DNA from: Dehalococcoidia bacterium | GTDB taxonomy: Bacteria; Chloroflexota; Dehalococcoidia; DSTF01; JACRBR01 | Direction: 5' to 3' | Length of the DNA: 61,070 nucleotides | NCBI GenBank assembly: GCA_040902535.1 | Contig: JBBDXD010000015.1 | Location: 1-61,070 of the forward strand | Part shown: piece after piece, positions 41,130 to 49,839 of the stretch | Position numbering within the stretch: the stretch's first letter is position 1 | How the letters are laid out: every line of letters begins with the position of its first letter | The notes under the pieces: generated by a model | What the model was told of the DNA's origin: nothing | Seen by the model: only the letters and a program-made list of their open reading frames with translations | Database searches by the model: none | Made by a program: the position numbers and the translations under genes

Positions 41130-41438
41130 ATGTCTCCTCACATCACCCACTTCAAAATGCGCGCCAAACCCGGCCACCGGCAGGACGTGATCGACCACTT
41201 CGACCGCTGGCTCCGCGAGCGCCGGCCCGGCCTCGGAGGATTCGTCCGCACCGTGCTCTGCTCCAACATCAACGACCCCGATGAGTTCATGGGGTACGCC
41301 ATGTTCGCCGACAAGAAGACCTACGATGCGAACTCCAACGCGCCGGAGCAACACGCCTGGTACGAACAACTGCGTTCCCACCTCGTCAGCGACCCCGAGT
41401 GGTTCGACGGCACGCTCGAACGCCAGAGGATGGGCTGA
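41130..41438 (+). CDS. Antibiotic-biosynthesis-monooxygenase (ABM) domain protein
   Basis: 102 residues, a single dimeric alpha-beta barrel: ITHFKMRAKPGHRQDVIDHF, then GFVRTVLCSNINDPDEFMGY and HAWYEQLRSHLV. This is the usual ABM / YgiN-like fold without cofactor. Many act on quinones or similar aromatic compounds, others are stand-alone sensors. AGTAACGAG precedes the ATG. It is 33 bases before the PIG-L gene, so possibly one unit with it and the PLP decarboxylase. Confidence 0.75.
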   Translation: MSPHITHFKMRAKPGHRQDVIDHFDRWLRERRPGLGGFVRTVLCSNINDPDEFMGYAMFADKKTYDANSNAPEQHAWYEQLRSHLVSDPEWFDGTLERQRMG

Positions 41439-41471
41439 CATGCGCGCCGCACCCGGTGCGCGGACCGCGCA

Positions 41472-42287
41472 ATGCCGCTGAGGATGCTGTGCGTCGTCGC
41501 CCATCCCGATGACGAGTCACTCGGATTGGGCGGCATCCTCGCGAAATACGGCGCTGAAGGTGTCGAGACGCACGTCGTGACGGCGACGCGCGGCGAACGC
41601 GGCTGGTTCGGCCCGTCCGAAGAAAACCCCGGCCCCCAGGCGCTCGCGCAGATCCGCGAACAAGAACTGCACGACGCCGCTCGCGTGCTCGGCGTACACG
41701 AGGTGACCCTCCTCGACTACCACGACGGCGAACTGGATCGCGCCGATCAGGCCGTGCTCCTGCGCCAGATCGTCGGGCACATTCGCCGCATCCGTCCGGA
41801 CGTCGTCGTCGCCTTCGACCACAACGGCGTCTACGGCCACCCCGACCACATCGCCGCGACGCGCGCAACGACGGCCGCCACCGTCGCCGCCGCCGATGCC
41901 AACTTCGATGCATCGTCGTCGGCGCCGCCGCACAGCGTCGCCAAGCTCTACTACTTCGCGTGGACGAGCGGCGTCCAGGAGGCGTACGAGCGCGCCTTCG
42001 GCGATCTCGTCATGACTATCGACGGCGTCGAGCGCCGCGCCGTCCCCTGGCCGCACTGGACGATCTCGACCTGGATCGACACCGACGCCTACTGGCAACG
42101 CGTGTGGCAGGCGATCCAGTGCCACCGCTCCCAATTGCCCGGCTATCAGAAGCTGCTCGACCTCCCCGACGAATACCACCAGGTGCTATGGGGCACCATG
42201 ACGTTCCACCGCGTCTACAGCCTCGTGCCTGTCAGCGACCCAGAAGACGATCTGTTCGCCGGCCTTCGCGACGAGCGCCCGGCATGA
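41472..42287 (+). CDS. LmbE/PIG-L-type deacetylase
   Basis: 271 residues. Zinc motif VAHPDDESLGLGGIL near the N-terminus and the second GHPDHIAATRAT around residue 120 are both present, as is the general-base Asp. Enzymes of this fold remove acetyl groups from N-acetylglucosaminyl compounds, for example in mycothiol or bacillithiol synthesis. The specific substrate is unknown here. The stop overlaps the start of the decarboxylase gene by four bases (ATGA). Confidence 0.88.
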   Translation: MPLRMLCVVAHPDDESLGLGGILAKYGAEGVETHVVTATRGERGWFGPSEENPGPQALAQIREQELHDAARVLGVHEVTLLDYHDGELDRADQAVLLRQIVGHIRRIRPDVVVAFDHNGVYGHPDHIAATRATTAATVAAADANFDASSSAPPHSVAKLYYFAWTSGVQEAYERAFGDLVMTIDGVERRAVPWPHWTISTWIDTDAYWQRVWQAIQCHRSQLPGYQKLLDLPDEYHQVLWGTMTFHRVYSLVPVSDPEDDLFAGLRDERPA

Positions 42288-43792
42288 ACGACGCAGACCG
42301 CGCCGCCCTGCGCGCGCGCCTCGTGCATCCCCTCGTCGACTTCGACTGGGACGCTGAGCGCTGGCGCGCGTACGGCGAGCGCCTGCTCGACGTGCTCGCC
42401 GCGGCGTCGACCAACTGGGATCAGCGCCCGCCCGCTCCCCTCCCCGCCGACGACGTCGCCGCGTCGTTCGACGGCCCGCTCCCGGCCAGCGGCATCCCGT
42501 TCGACGATCTCATCGACCGCATCGAGCGCGACGTCGTGCCGTCGAGCGCGTTCAACGGTCATCCGCGCTGGCTCGCCTACATCATGGGCTCGCCGACGCC
42601 CGTCTCCGTCCTCGGCAGTCTCGCGGCCGCGGCGCTCAATCAGAACACCGGCCTCTGGCGCGTGACGCCGTCCGCCACTGCCATCGAATTGCAGACGATC
42701 CGCTGGATCGCGAACATGCTCGGCCTGCCCTCGACGAGTGAAGGGATCTTCGTCAGCGGCGGCCAGATGGCCAACATCGTCGCCCACGCCGTCATCCGTG
42801 ATGCGATGGCGCCGTGGGACGTGCGACGATACGGCGCCCGCGGCCCGGACGGCAACGCGCCTCGGATGCGCGTCTACGCGAGCAGCGAGTTGCACTACTG
42901 TCACGAGCAGGCGGCCGAACTGCTCGGCATGGGCCGCGACGCGATCCGCTCCGTGCCCGTCGACGATGGCTATCGCATGCGCCTCGACGCGCTCACGCAG
43001 ATGATCGCCGAAGATCGCGCCCGCGGCGACTTGCCGATCGCGATCGTCGCCACCGCCGGCACCGTCGGTACAGGCGCCGTCGATCCGATCGGTGGGCTGC
43101 TCCAGGCGGCGCGCGACGAGAAGCTCTGGCTGCATGTCGACGGCGCATACGGCGCCTTCGCCGTCCTCGCCGAAAGCGCGCCGTCCGATCTCGCCGCCCT
43201 CGCCGGCGTCGACTCCGTCGCCTGCGATCCGCACAAGTGGCTCTACTCCGCGATCGATGCAGGCGTCGTGCTCATGCGCGAGTCCGGACGCCTCGAACGC
43301 TCTTTCGCGTTCCACGCGTCGTACTTGCAGACCGCCGAGGCCGGCGCGCGCGTCGACCTGCTCGAGCGCTCGCCCGAAAACTCGCGCCCGCAGCGTGCCC
43401 TCAAAGTCTGGCTCGCGCTCCAGGCCTTCGGCCGCGACGGCTACGCCGCCATGATTGAGTACAACCTCCAACTCGCCGCCTACCTCGAAGCGCTCGTGCT
43501 CGCGACGCCCGGCCTCGTGCTCGCGGCGCCGCGCGGCCTCTCGATCGTCTGCTGGCGCGTCGAACCGCCCGGCATCGAAGGCGCCGCGCTCGACCAACTG
43601 CAACATCAGGTGATCACCGAACTCGAGCATCGCGGCATCGCCATGATCTCGAACACACGTCTGCAAGACGGCCGCACCGCCCTCCGCGCCTGCATCACAA
43701 ACTTCCGCACCCGCCCCGATGACATCGACGCCATCGTGAACGCCACCGCCGAGATCGCCGCCGAACTCACCGCCCGCCAACCCTCATCCTGA
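42284..43792 (+). CDS. Group II PLP-dependent decarboxylase
   Basis: 502 residues from the ATG at 42284. PLP-binding features: NTGLWRVTPSATAIELQTIR, VSGGQMANIVAHAVIRDAM, the aromatic-stacking His region SSELHYCHEQAAELLGMG, LWLHVDGAYGAFA and the Schiff-base Lys in DPHKWLYS (about residue 318). These are the motifs of aromatic amino acid / glutamate / diaminobutyrate decarboxylases. Which amino acid is used cannot be told. It is translationally coupled to a PIG-L deacetylase. Confidence 0.88.
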   Translation: MNDADRAALRARLVHPLVDFDWDAERWRAYGERLLDVLAAASTNWDQRPPAPLPADDVAASFDGPLPASGIPFDDLIDRIERDVVPSSAFNGHPRWLAYIMGSPTPVSVLGSLAAAALNQNTGLWRVTPSATAIELQTIRWIANMLGLPSTSEGIFVSGGQMANIVAHAVIRDAMAPWDVRRYGARGPDGNAPRMRVYASSELHYCHEQAAELLGMGRDAIRSVPVDDGYRMRLDALTQMIAEDRARGDLPIAIVATAGTVGTGAVDPIGGLLQAARDEKLWLHVDGAYGAFAVLAESAPSDLAALAGVDSVACDPHKWLYSAIDAGVVLMRESGRLERSFAFHASYLQTAEAGARVDLLERSPENSRPQRALKVWLALQAFGRDGYAAMIEYNLQLAAYLEALVLATPGLVLAAPRGLSIVCWRVEPPGIEGAALDQLQHQVITELEHRGIAMISNTRLQDGRTALRACITNFRTRPDDIDAIVNATAEIAAELTARQPSS

Positions 43793-44305
43793 GCAGCGCC
43801 CGCAAACCCGTCATCCTGAAGCCAGCCACCGAAACGCGTCATCCTGAGCAAGCGAAGCGCCACGAAGGATCTCCTCGCACCCACCGCCCCGCACACCGCC
43901 GCCCCGCATAATGTCATCCTGAGCAAGCAACGCGCCGCGAAGGATCCCATCGCGGCGACACCCGCCGTCCCGCAGACAAACCGCTGACACCTGACAGACT
44001 GACCGCTGATAGCTGACCGCAGCGCAGCGACCCGTCATCCTGAGCAAGCGAAGCGCCCGCGAAGGATCCCATCGCGGCGACCACGCCCCTCAACACGCAT
44101 CATCGCCGCATCGCGCGCAACACAACTCCCCCTCTCCGCCCGACGGAGAGGGGGCCGGGGGGTGAGGTCCGCCCATCGCGGCGACCACGCCCCTCAACAC
44201 GCATCATCGCCGCATCGCGCGCAACACAACTCCCCCTCTCCGCCCGACGGAGAGGGGGCCGGGGGGTGAGGTCCGCCCATCGCGGCGACCACCCCTCAAC
44301 AAGCA
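43793..44305. repeat. Intergenic repeat cluster 4, including a 104-bp tandem duplication
   Basis: About 513 bases without a gene. Five GTCATCCTGAGC-type repeats (43790-44070), a CTGACCGCTGATAGCTGACCGC stretch (43983-44020) and two copies of a 104-bp unit (about 44097-44302), each containing the hairpin CCCCCTCTCCG...CGGAGAGGGGG followed by a G-rich GGGGGGTGAGG. The hairpin recurs, reversed, at 60398-60440. Confidence 0.85.
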
Positions 44306-45163
44306 TCACTGCCACACCGCTTGGAGTGGTTGGTAGCTGAGCAGGATGATGCCCTCCTGCTCGATGATGGCGCGGGCTTCGGTGGAGATAGCAAAGTCAA
44401 AGTCCGCCTGCCGCACCGGCCAGCCTTCCGGCTCGATGGTCTGTAATTCGGGTGTGCCGAGGCCGGGGTGCAGCGCCCACTCGCTCAGCCCCGCCGGGAG
44501 GTCGCGCAGCAATTGGGCGAACTGCGCCGGTTTAGTCGCGGTGTCGAAGCCCACGGAGCTGTCCAGAAAGTCGTAGTCGTTGGTAGGCAGGCCCTGCCGC
44601 TGCACCTTGTCAATGAAAGGTCGCTCGCGGACGCGCAGGGCGAGGCCGTATTCCTTCGCCAGACCGAACATCACCTCCAGGATCTCAGGCCAGCGGTCGA
44701 TGCGGATGGAATGCCAGTCCAGGTGGGTCGGCATGAGGCCCGCCGCCAGAACAGTGTCGATCTGGGCGCGGAATTCCACTTCCAATTCGTCCAGCCGAGC
44801 ACGAGCAAAAAACTCGGCCATGCGATCCCAGTTGTAGAAGTGGCCCGTCTCGTCCACCAGCGAGGACACGTCGTCCCGGCAACTGAGCGTCTTCCAACGA
44901 TAGTGGAGGCTGTCGCCCACGGCGGTCAGGTGAACGCCGAACGGGATCTCGGGATGGGCGGACAGCCACCGCATCGCGTGGAGTGCCCAGGCACAGGGAA
45001 CCATCAGGGTCGTGGACGTGACCACCCCTGACGTGAGCGAGCGCGTGATCGCCGCGTTGACGGCGTGGCACATGCCGAAGTCGTCGGCGTTGATGATCAA
45101 TAAGCGGGCGTCGTCGGGATAGCCGAGCAACCGGTTGGTGTGATGCTGGTTGGGTTGACTCAT
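44306..45163 (-). CDS. ChbG/YdjC-family carbohydrate deacetylase
   Basis: 285 residues. Metal site: Asp-Asp in LLIINADDFGMCHAVNAAIT, His in IPFGVHLTAVGDS and His-x-x-x-His-like THLDWHSIRID. The C-terminal His in SEWALHPGLGTPE completes the YdjC pattern. These enzymes deacetylate chito-oligosaccharides or related sugars. GC is lower than in its neighbours, and just upstream lies an att-like junction with tRNA-Arg sequence, so the gene may be part of an acquired island. Confidence 0.87.
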   Translation of the reverse strand: MSQPNQHHTNRLLGYPDDARLLIINADDFGMCHAVNAAITRSLTSGVVTSTTLMVPCAWALHAMRWLSAHPEIPFGVHLTAVGDSLHYRWKTLSCRDDVSSLVDETGHFYNWDRMAEFFARARLDELEVEFRAQIDTVLAAGLMPTHLDWHSIRIDRWPEILEVMFGLAKEYGLALRVRERPFIDKVQRQGLPTNDYDFLDSSVGFDTATKPAQFAQLLRDLPAGLSEWALHPGLGTPELQTIEPEGWPVRQADFDFAISTEARAIIEQEGIILLSYQPLQAVWQ

Positions 45164-45420
45164 CGCTCCGTTCCTGACGGGCCCCGACCGGACACTGAGT
45201 ACGCGATGCGTACGCCGACGCAGGTGGTGCAGTAGCGAACTTCCGGATCCATGCGAAGATTGTAGCCACGCGGGTCTTTCACGTGACTTCTGAGCATTGA
45301 TCTAATCCTATGGTCTCGCCTGCTAGGCATCGAGACCACAGGACTCGTTTGAGTCCGACACGCTCTCGGTCTTCATGCAGATTCACGGTTGCCCGCCGGG
45401 CATGAAGATTCGGTAGCGAG
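45164..45420. other. Recombination-arm-like region upstream of the tRNA-Arg remnant
   Basis: No gene. Contains the inverted repeats GGTCTCG...CGAGACC (45312-45336) and CTTCATGC...GCATGAAG (45371-45407). Bases 45361-45420 align without gaps to 11671-11730, the arm at the right end of unit B (about 44 of 70 identical when the core is included, hand count). Confidence 0.5.
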
Positions 45421-45466
45421 CCTTCTAATCCGATGGTCGCCGGTTCGACCCCTGCCCAGAAACCAA
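45421..45466 (+). pseudogene. 3' part of a tRNA-Arg(TCT)-like gene (attachment-type junction)
   Basis: CCTTCTAATCCGATGG is the anticodon loop (TCT) and 3' stem, GGTTCGACC the T loop region and CCCAGAAACCA an acceptor end with CCA. The 5' anticodon stem, D arm and acceptor 5' strand are missing; the preceding bases (GGTAGCGAG) do not pair. The T stem has a mismatch. It is a remnant, cut at the same place as the tRNA-Lys half at 11732. Confidence 0.65.
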
Positions 45467-45560
45467 ACACAAATCGGCAAGACAACAAGCGAGGCCCCCA
45501 AACGGAGGCCCCACTTAAAACTTACAACTGAAAACTGACAACCGGCGCGCTACGCGCGCC

Positions 45561-47582
45561 CTACTTCGCCCCGATAGCGTCCGCCACGTCCCCGATCTCC
45601 AGCTCTTCGAGCTTCTTGCGGGATGGCGTCGCCGTCGCGGCGTCCCAGCCTGCGGCGGCCAGGAACTCCTGCTCCAGCGTCTTCGTGTCCAGCGACAGGT
45701 CCTTGTGCGGACCCGCCTCCAGCGCCTGCGCGCCCCACAGCCGCCCCGGCACCCGCCGCTGCGTGACGATGTCGCCCTCGCGCACGCTGAACGCCATCCG
45801 CAAATTGCCGATGCGTTCGCCGGTCTTGATCAGCTCCTCGCGCGTCGTGTCCCAGCCCGTCTCGCTGTTGATCCACTCCGGGATGCGGTCGTTCGGCGCG
45901 CCCATCATGATGAACATGCACATGCCGGCCGAGTTCACAACGTGCATGTAGTTCGCGCGCCCCTGGTGGTGGTCGCCGCGCCCCGCCGCGACCGTGCGGT
46001 TCTGCACGCCCGGCGCCAGGTTCCACGCCGGCCGCGATGCCCCTTCATACTGCGTGTGCCGCGCCGGCGTCGGGTCTAGCTTGTACGTCGTGAAGTACTC
46101 CGGCTGCAGCTTTGGGTCGTGCATCGGCAACTCTTCGCCGCCGACCTCCATCGCGAACTCGACCGACTTCGGTCCGATCTTGTCCGATGCCGCCTTCACG
46201 CCGTCGCCGAAGATCTCCCCCAGCGACCCTTCCTTCTTGCCGATCTTGTGCAGCGCCTCGATGATTGCGTCCGAGTTGCCCCAGCGCAGGTCAATGCCGT
46301 CGGTGTCTTCCTTCGTGATGAGGCCGTTCTCGTAGCACTCCATCGCGAACGCCACCGTCGCACCCGCGGCGATCGTGTCGACGCCGTACTGATTGCACAG
46401 GTGGTTCGCGTAGTGCAGGGCGTTGATGTCGTTGTTCAACATCATCGTCCCGAATGACGTCATCGTCTCGTACTCCGCGCGGTGCGTGTGCTTCGGGTAC
46501 GGGTACCGCGCGTCGTTCGCGATCTCGGCGTCCGCCTTGTTGTCGTTCTCGATCTTCTTCAGCTGCGACTCGAGCGGCTGCTTCTGGTCATCCGCCGCCG
46601 ACGCGAGCTGCGCCTTCAACTCCGAAGCTTTCGTCTCGCGCTTCGCGATGCGCACCTTCGCCTGGTTCTCCTGGTCGTCCCATGCGTGCGACTCGCCGCC
46701 GCAGGCGACAGGGCAGTGCCAGCACGCGTACTTCTTCTCCATGCGGCGGTTGACGTTGTCACCGGAGAGCACCATGCCCTGCGGGAAGTCCACCATCCCG
46801 ACGCCGCCCCAGTTCTTCACCGGCGCGTCGCCCGACATCGCCGAACCGTTCGTGATGCCCGTCGTGCCGTACGTGCGGAAGAAGTTCGTGATCGGCTTCG
46901 CGAACTCGTCCAGCGACTGCCGCACCTGCTTCATGATCTCCGGACTCGAACCGATGATGTTCTTCGAAGCGTTGACGACGATCGCCTTCACGTTCTTCGA
47001 GCCCATCACCGCGCCCAGGCCACTGCGCGCCGCCAACCGGCCGCGCTCGTTGCAGATGCCGGCCATCAACGACTGGTTCTCACCCGCCGGACCGATGCAA
47101 GCGACGCTCGCCTTCTTGCCGTGACGCTCCTTCAGTTTCATCTCGACGTCGATCGCGTTCATGCCCCACAGATCGGCGGCGTCCTTGATCTCCACCTTGT
47201 CGTCTTCGATGTGTACGTACACCGGCTTCGACGACTTCTCGTACAGCATGATGCCGTCCCAGCCCGCGTTCTTCAGGTACGGGCCAAAGTCGCCGCCCGC
47301 GTTCGCGTCGCCCCAGCCGCCCGTCTTCGGCGACTTCGCGACGGCCTGGTAGCGAATGCCGAAAAACGGCGTGCCGGTCAGCAGCCCGGGAAAGAGTCCG
47401 AGCACGTTCTCCGGGCCCAACGGGTTCGCACCTTTCGGGATGCGGTCGAACATCAGCCGGGAGCCGATGCCGTACCCGCCGAGGTACTTGCGGTACATGT
47501 CTTCGGGGATCTGCTCCACTTCGACCGTGCCGGAGTTGAGCCGCACGTTCAGCATCTTGCCGTTGATCGCGCCGTTGAGCAT
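45561..47582 (-). CDS. Aldehyde:ferredoxin oxidoreductase-family tungsten/molybdenum enzyme
   Basis: 673 residues from the ATG at 47582 (GGAAGGAGC before it). N-terminal pterin-binding domain with GTPFFGIRYQAVAKSPKTGG and GDANAGGDFGPYLKNAGWDG. The 4Fe-4S ligands are Cys287, Cys290, Cys294 (CWHCPVACGG) and Cys555 (NSAGMCMF). The enzyme oxidises aldehydes or reduces acids with ferredoxin. Between residues about 301 and 362 there is an extra Lys/Glu/Ala-rich helical segment not typical for the family. No ferredoxin or MoaD gene is adjacent. Confidence 0.92.
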   Translation of the reverse strand: MLNGAINGKMLNVRLNSGTVEVEQIPEDMYRKYLGGYGIGSRLMFDRIPKGANPLGPENVLGLFPGLLTGTPFFGIRYQAVAKSPKTGGWGDANAGGDFGPYLKNAGWDGIMLYEKSSKPVYVHIEDDKVEIKDAADLWGMNAIDVEMKLKERHGKKASVACIGPAGENQSLMAGICNERGRLAARSGLGAVMGSKNVKAIVVNASKNIIGSSPEIMKQVRQSLDEFAKPITNFFRTYGTTGITNGSAMSGDAPVKNWGGVGMVDFPQGMVLSGDNVNRRMEKKYACWHCPVACGGESHAWDDQENQAKVRIAKRETKASELKAQLASAADDQKQPLESQLKKIENDNKADAEIANDARYPYPKHTHRAEYETMTSFGTMMLNNDINALHYANHLCNQYGVDTIAAGATVAFAMECYENGLITKEDTDGIDLRWGNSDAIIEALHKIGKKEGSLGEIFGDGVKAASDKIGPKSVEFAMEVGGEELPMHDPKLQPEYFTTYKLDPTPARHTQYEGASRPAWNLAPGVQNRTVAAGRGDHHQGRANYMHVVNSAGMCMFIMMGAPNDRIPEWINSETGWDTTREELIKTGERIGNLRMAFSVREGDIVTQRRVPGRLWGAQALEAGPHKDLSLDTKTLEQEFLAAAGWDAATATPSRKKLEELEIGDVADAIGAK

Positions 47583-47812
47583 CGCAGAAGCTCCTTCCAG
47601 GAAGCGTACGCGGAGGTTAGTCCGCCGGAATCTGCTGGGGACACTACAGGCCGCGTTCGTTATGTGGAAGCGCGGCCCCGTGCGGAGATTATAAAGCAAT
47701 ACCCGCCTTAAGCGCGTTATGCCACCCCCGGCACAACGGTTGGCTGTGCGGAGCATCCGCCATACGATGCGCGACGGAGGCGGAGCATGACGGCACGACA
47801 CCCGCGGAATGG

Positions 47813-48427
47813 ATGCAAGCCTGGTCCTCCGTCATCCTCGTACCTGTTGCCATTCTGGGTTTCGGCGCGACACTTCTCGCGCTCGCGCAGAATCGAAACC
47901 GCCAGGAGATTGAGATCGAGGGCTACATTCGCGTAGACGCTGGCCCGGAGACTGGCACGGACGATTACGACATCCCCATCGACATCGTCTTTCGCTCCAC
48001 CACCGAGATTCACGCATTCGGCGAACAAGACGATCAGCACGAAACCGCAGTCGCGTGGTATCGCAACCTGCAGACGCATCCCCTCGGCATTGTGTACGGC
48101 ATCGTCGGTCGCTTGTCCGGCCATGCAACTACCCCCGATGGACACGTCTTTGCCATCGAGCAGCAGCAACGCATCGCCTACCTTGAGCCCGGTCGATGCG
48201 TGCAGCTTGGTGTCGTTCGCTTTCCACGCAACTGGGAAGTGGAGATCCGGGTGGACGCCGTTCAATATCGAAACGCGAACTGGGACGGGCGCACTCCCGA
48301 GCACGGTCGAACCGAGTATCGGTACGAAAACGGACAATCGATGATGGTGCCTTGGTCGAATCCCCGCGACGTGCTCCGGGACCGCATCGCCCGGCGCAAT
48401 CCATTCCGGACGGACAAGTTTGTATAA
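47813..48427 (+). CDS. Hypothetical protein with N-terminal membrane helix
   Basis: 204 residues. Residues 5-25 form a membrane helix (SSVILVPVAILGFGATLLAL), followed by a basic turn (QNRNRQ) and a soluble, beta-rich domain with IEGYIRVDAG, DIPIDIVFRSTTEIHAFG and RIAYLEPGRCVQLGVVRFPR. I recognise no family. It is followed directly by an extended -10 (TGTATAAT) for the next small ORF, which lies within its last codons. Confidence 0.6.
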   Translation: MQAWSSVILVPVAILGFGATLLALAQNRNRQEIEIEGYIRVDAGPETGTDDYDIPIDIVFRSTTEIHAFGEQDDQHETAVAWYRNLQTHPLGIVYGIVGRLSGHATTPDGHVFAIEQQQRIAYLEPGRCVQLGVVRFPRNWEVEIRVDAVQYRNANWDGRTPEHGRTEYRYENGQSMMVPWSNPRDVLRDRIARRNPFRTDKFV

Positions 48428-48438
48428 TAGTGCGGAGG
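48420..48438 (+). promoter_or_regulatory. Extended -10 and ribosome binding site of the 41-residue ORF
   Basis: TGTATAAT (48420-48427) is an extended -10 sequence that overlaps the end of the previous gene. GCGGAGG follows at 48432-48438, five bases before the ATG at 48443. Confidence 0.5.
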
Positions 48439-48442
48439 CAAG

Positions 48443-48568
48443 ATGGCCGAGAAAGCTGCCCGTATCACTAAGAAGATCGGATCCCGATATCCGGATGTCT
48501 TCCGCGGCACAAAAGTGATCTCGCGGGTCGTGGAAGTTCGGCGACCTCCAACCAAGAAGCCCTCCTGA
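48443..48568 (+). CDS. 41-residue basic protein
   Basis: ATG at 48443, stop at 48566-48568. Sequence MAEKAARITKKIGSRYPDVF, then RGTKVISRVVEVRRPPTKKP and S: ten Lys/Arg in the first 32 residues, no membrane helix. Good Shine-Dalgarno spacing and an extended -10. Its stop overlaps a CTG from which the HIT protein frame is open, so it may act as a translational lead for that gene. I know no family. Confidence 0.5.
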   Translation: MAEKAARITKKIGSRYPDVFRGTKVISRVVEVRRPPTKKPS

Positions 48569-49014
48569 GCCCGACAGCCGGCGCCGACCCCGACTGCCCC
48601 TTCTGCGCCATCGCCGCCGGCGCCCAGGCCGACCCGATCGTCTACCAGGACGACCACACGCTCGCCTTCGTCGATATGAGGCAACCGTCGGAAGGCCACA
48701 CGCTCGTCATACCGAAGCGGCACATCCGCAACCTCTACGAGCTCGACGACGACACCGCAGGCCACCTGATGCGCACCGTCGTCCGCGTGTCGCGCGCCGT
48801 CCGCGACGCCTTTGCCTGCGAAGGCATGAGCCACTGGATCTCCACCGATCCCGCGGGCGGCCAGGAGGTCCACCATCTGCACATCCACATCATGCCCCGC
48901 CGCCCCGGCGATGGCCTCCTGCGCAAATACTCGACGCCCCCAGCGACCCCACCCCAAGACGACCGCGAACGCCAGGCCGTCGCCATCCGCGCCGCAATCA
49001 TAGATTTGCAATAA
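48565..49014 (+). CDS. HIT-family nucleotide-binding protein, start unclear
   Basis: The conserved protein begins near DPDCPFCAIAAG and runs to 49014. It has the HIT triad in EVHHLHIHIMPRR, the segment HTLVIPKRHIRNLYEL and the zinc pair CPFC. No ATG, GTG or TTG exists in frame between the upstream stop and the conserved start; the frame is open from a CTG at 48565 that overlaps the previous stop (CTGA). A CTG start or a small sequence error must be assumed. HIT hydrolases cleave AMP from nucleotide conjugates. Confidence 0.75.
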   Translation: MSPTAGADPDCPFCAIAAGAQADPIVYQDDHTLAFVDMRQPSEGHTLVIPKRHIRNLYELDDDTAGHLMRTVVRVSRAVRDAFACEGMSHWISTDPAGGQEVHHLHIHIMPRRPGDGLLRKYSTPPATPPQDDRERQAVAIRAAIIDLQ

Positions 49015-49132
49015 CCACCAGCGACCAGCCACCAGCGACCAGCGACCAGCCACCAGCGACCAGCCACCAGCGACCAGCCACCAGCGACAGCCACCAGCGA
49101 CCAGCGACCAGCGACCAGCGACCAGCGACCAA
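49014..49132 (+). repeat. Tandem GACCAGCCACCAGC repeats
   Basis: About nine units of (GA)CCAGC(GA/CA)CCA in 119 bases, no unique spacers. A shorter stretch of the same text is at 30868-30900. Confidence 0.85.
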
Positions 49133-49154
49133 TCCGCTACGCTGAGATCGCCCC

Positions 49155-49835
49155 ATGATCACGACACGAGCCGCTACCACCGCCATTGCCCTGCTAACCA
49201 TCGCGCTCGTCGCCGCGATCGCGCTCGCACTGCAAGCCGCCACCGGCGCGCTGCTTCCCTTCGACCGCGCCATCTCCGACGAACTGCAGCACGTCCCCGG
49301 CGGCCGCCTCTACGAACCGATCGCGGATCTGCTCGCGCTCGGCGTCATCGAGTACACGTTGCTCTTCGCGGCGGCCGCATACGCCTGGCGAGCCGGCGGC
49401 AGGCTGTTGGCGTGCTCCGTCGTGCTCGTGCTCGTCGCGCGCACGCTCAACACGCCACTGAAAGAGTTGATCGATCGCCCGCGACCCGGCGCCGACGACA
49501 TGCTCATCCGCGAGCCCGCCGGCGGCCACGGCTTTCCGAGCGGCCACTCGTCGACGGTCATCCTCGTGTACGGCTACGCTGCCGTCGTCTGCGCGCGTCA
49601 CGCCACGATGCAGATCGGCGCCGTTGCCGTCGCACTCGCGCTCGCCGTCGTCGCGCTCATCGGATGGGATCGCGTCTACGATGGCGCCCACTGGCCATCC
49701 GATGTCCTCGGCGGCTACGCGACCGGCGCGACGCTGCTCATCATCGCCATCGCAGGCCCTGCCGTCGCGATGCAGTTGTGGCATCGGCGGCGACCCGCGC
49801 ATGTTGGACATTCACAGATGAGCGGTCTAGGCTGA
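49155..49835 (+). CDS. PAP2-family phosphatase
   Basis: 226 residues with five to six membrane helices. The three signature motifs are KELIDRPRP, GFPSGHSSTVIL and RVYDGAHWPSDVLGGY, containing the His nucleophile and the second His-Asp pair. Such enzymes dephosphorylate phosphatidate, undecaprenyl diphosphate or related lipids at the outer face of the membrane. It stands between HIT and PAC2 genes with the tandem repeat before it. Confidence 0.9.
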   Translation: MITTRAATTAIALLTIALVAAIALALQAATGALLPFDRAISDELQHVPGGRLYEPIADLLALGVIEYTLLFAAAAYAWRAGGRLLACSVVLVLVARTLNTPLKELIDRPRPGADDMLIREPAGGHGFPSGHSSTVILVYGYAAVVCARHATMQIGAVAVALALAVVALIGWDRVYDGAHWPSDVLGGYATGATLLIIAIAGPAVAMQLWHRRRPAHVGHSQMSGLG

Positions 49836-49839
49836 TCGC

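Noticed and set aside
49014-49132. CRISPR-like array
   Set aside because: The repeats have no unique spacers and the unit is only about 14 bases; no cas genes are present.
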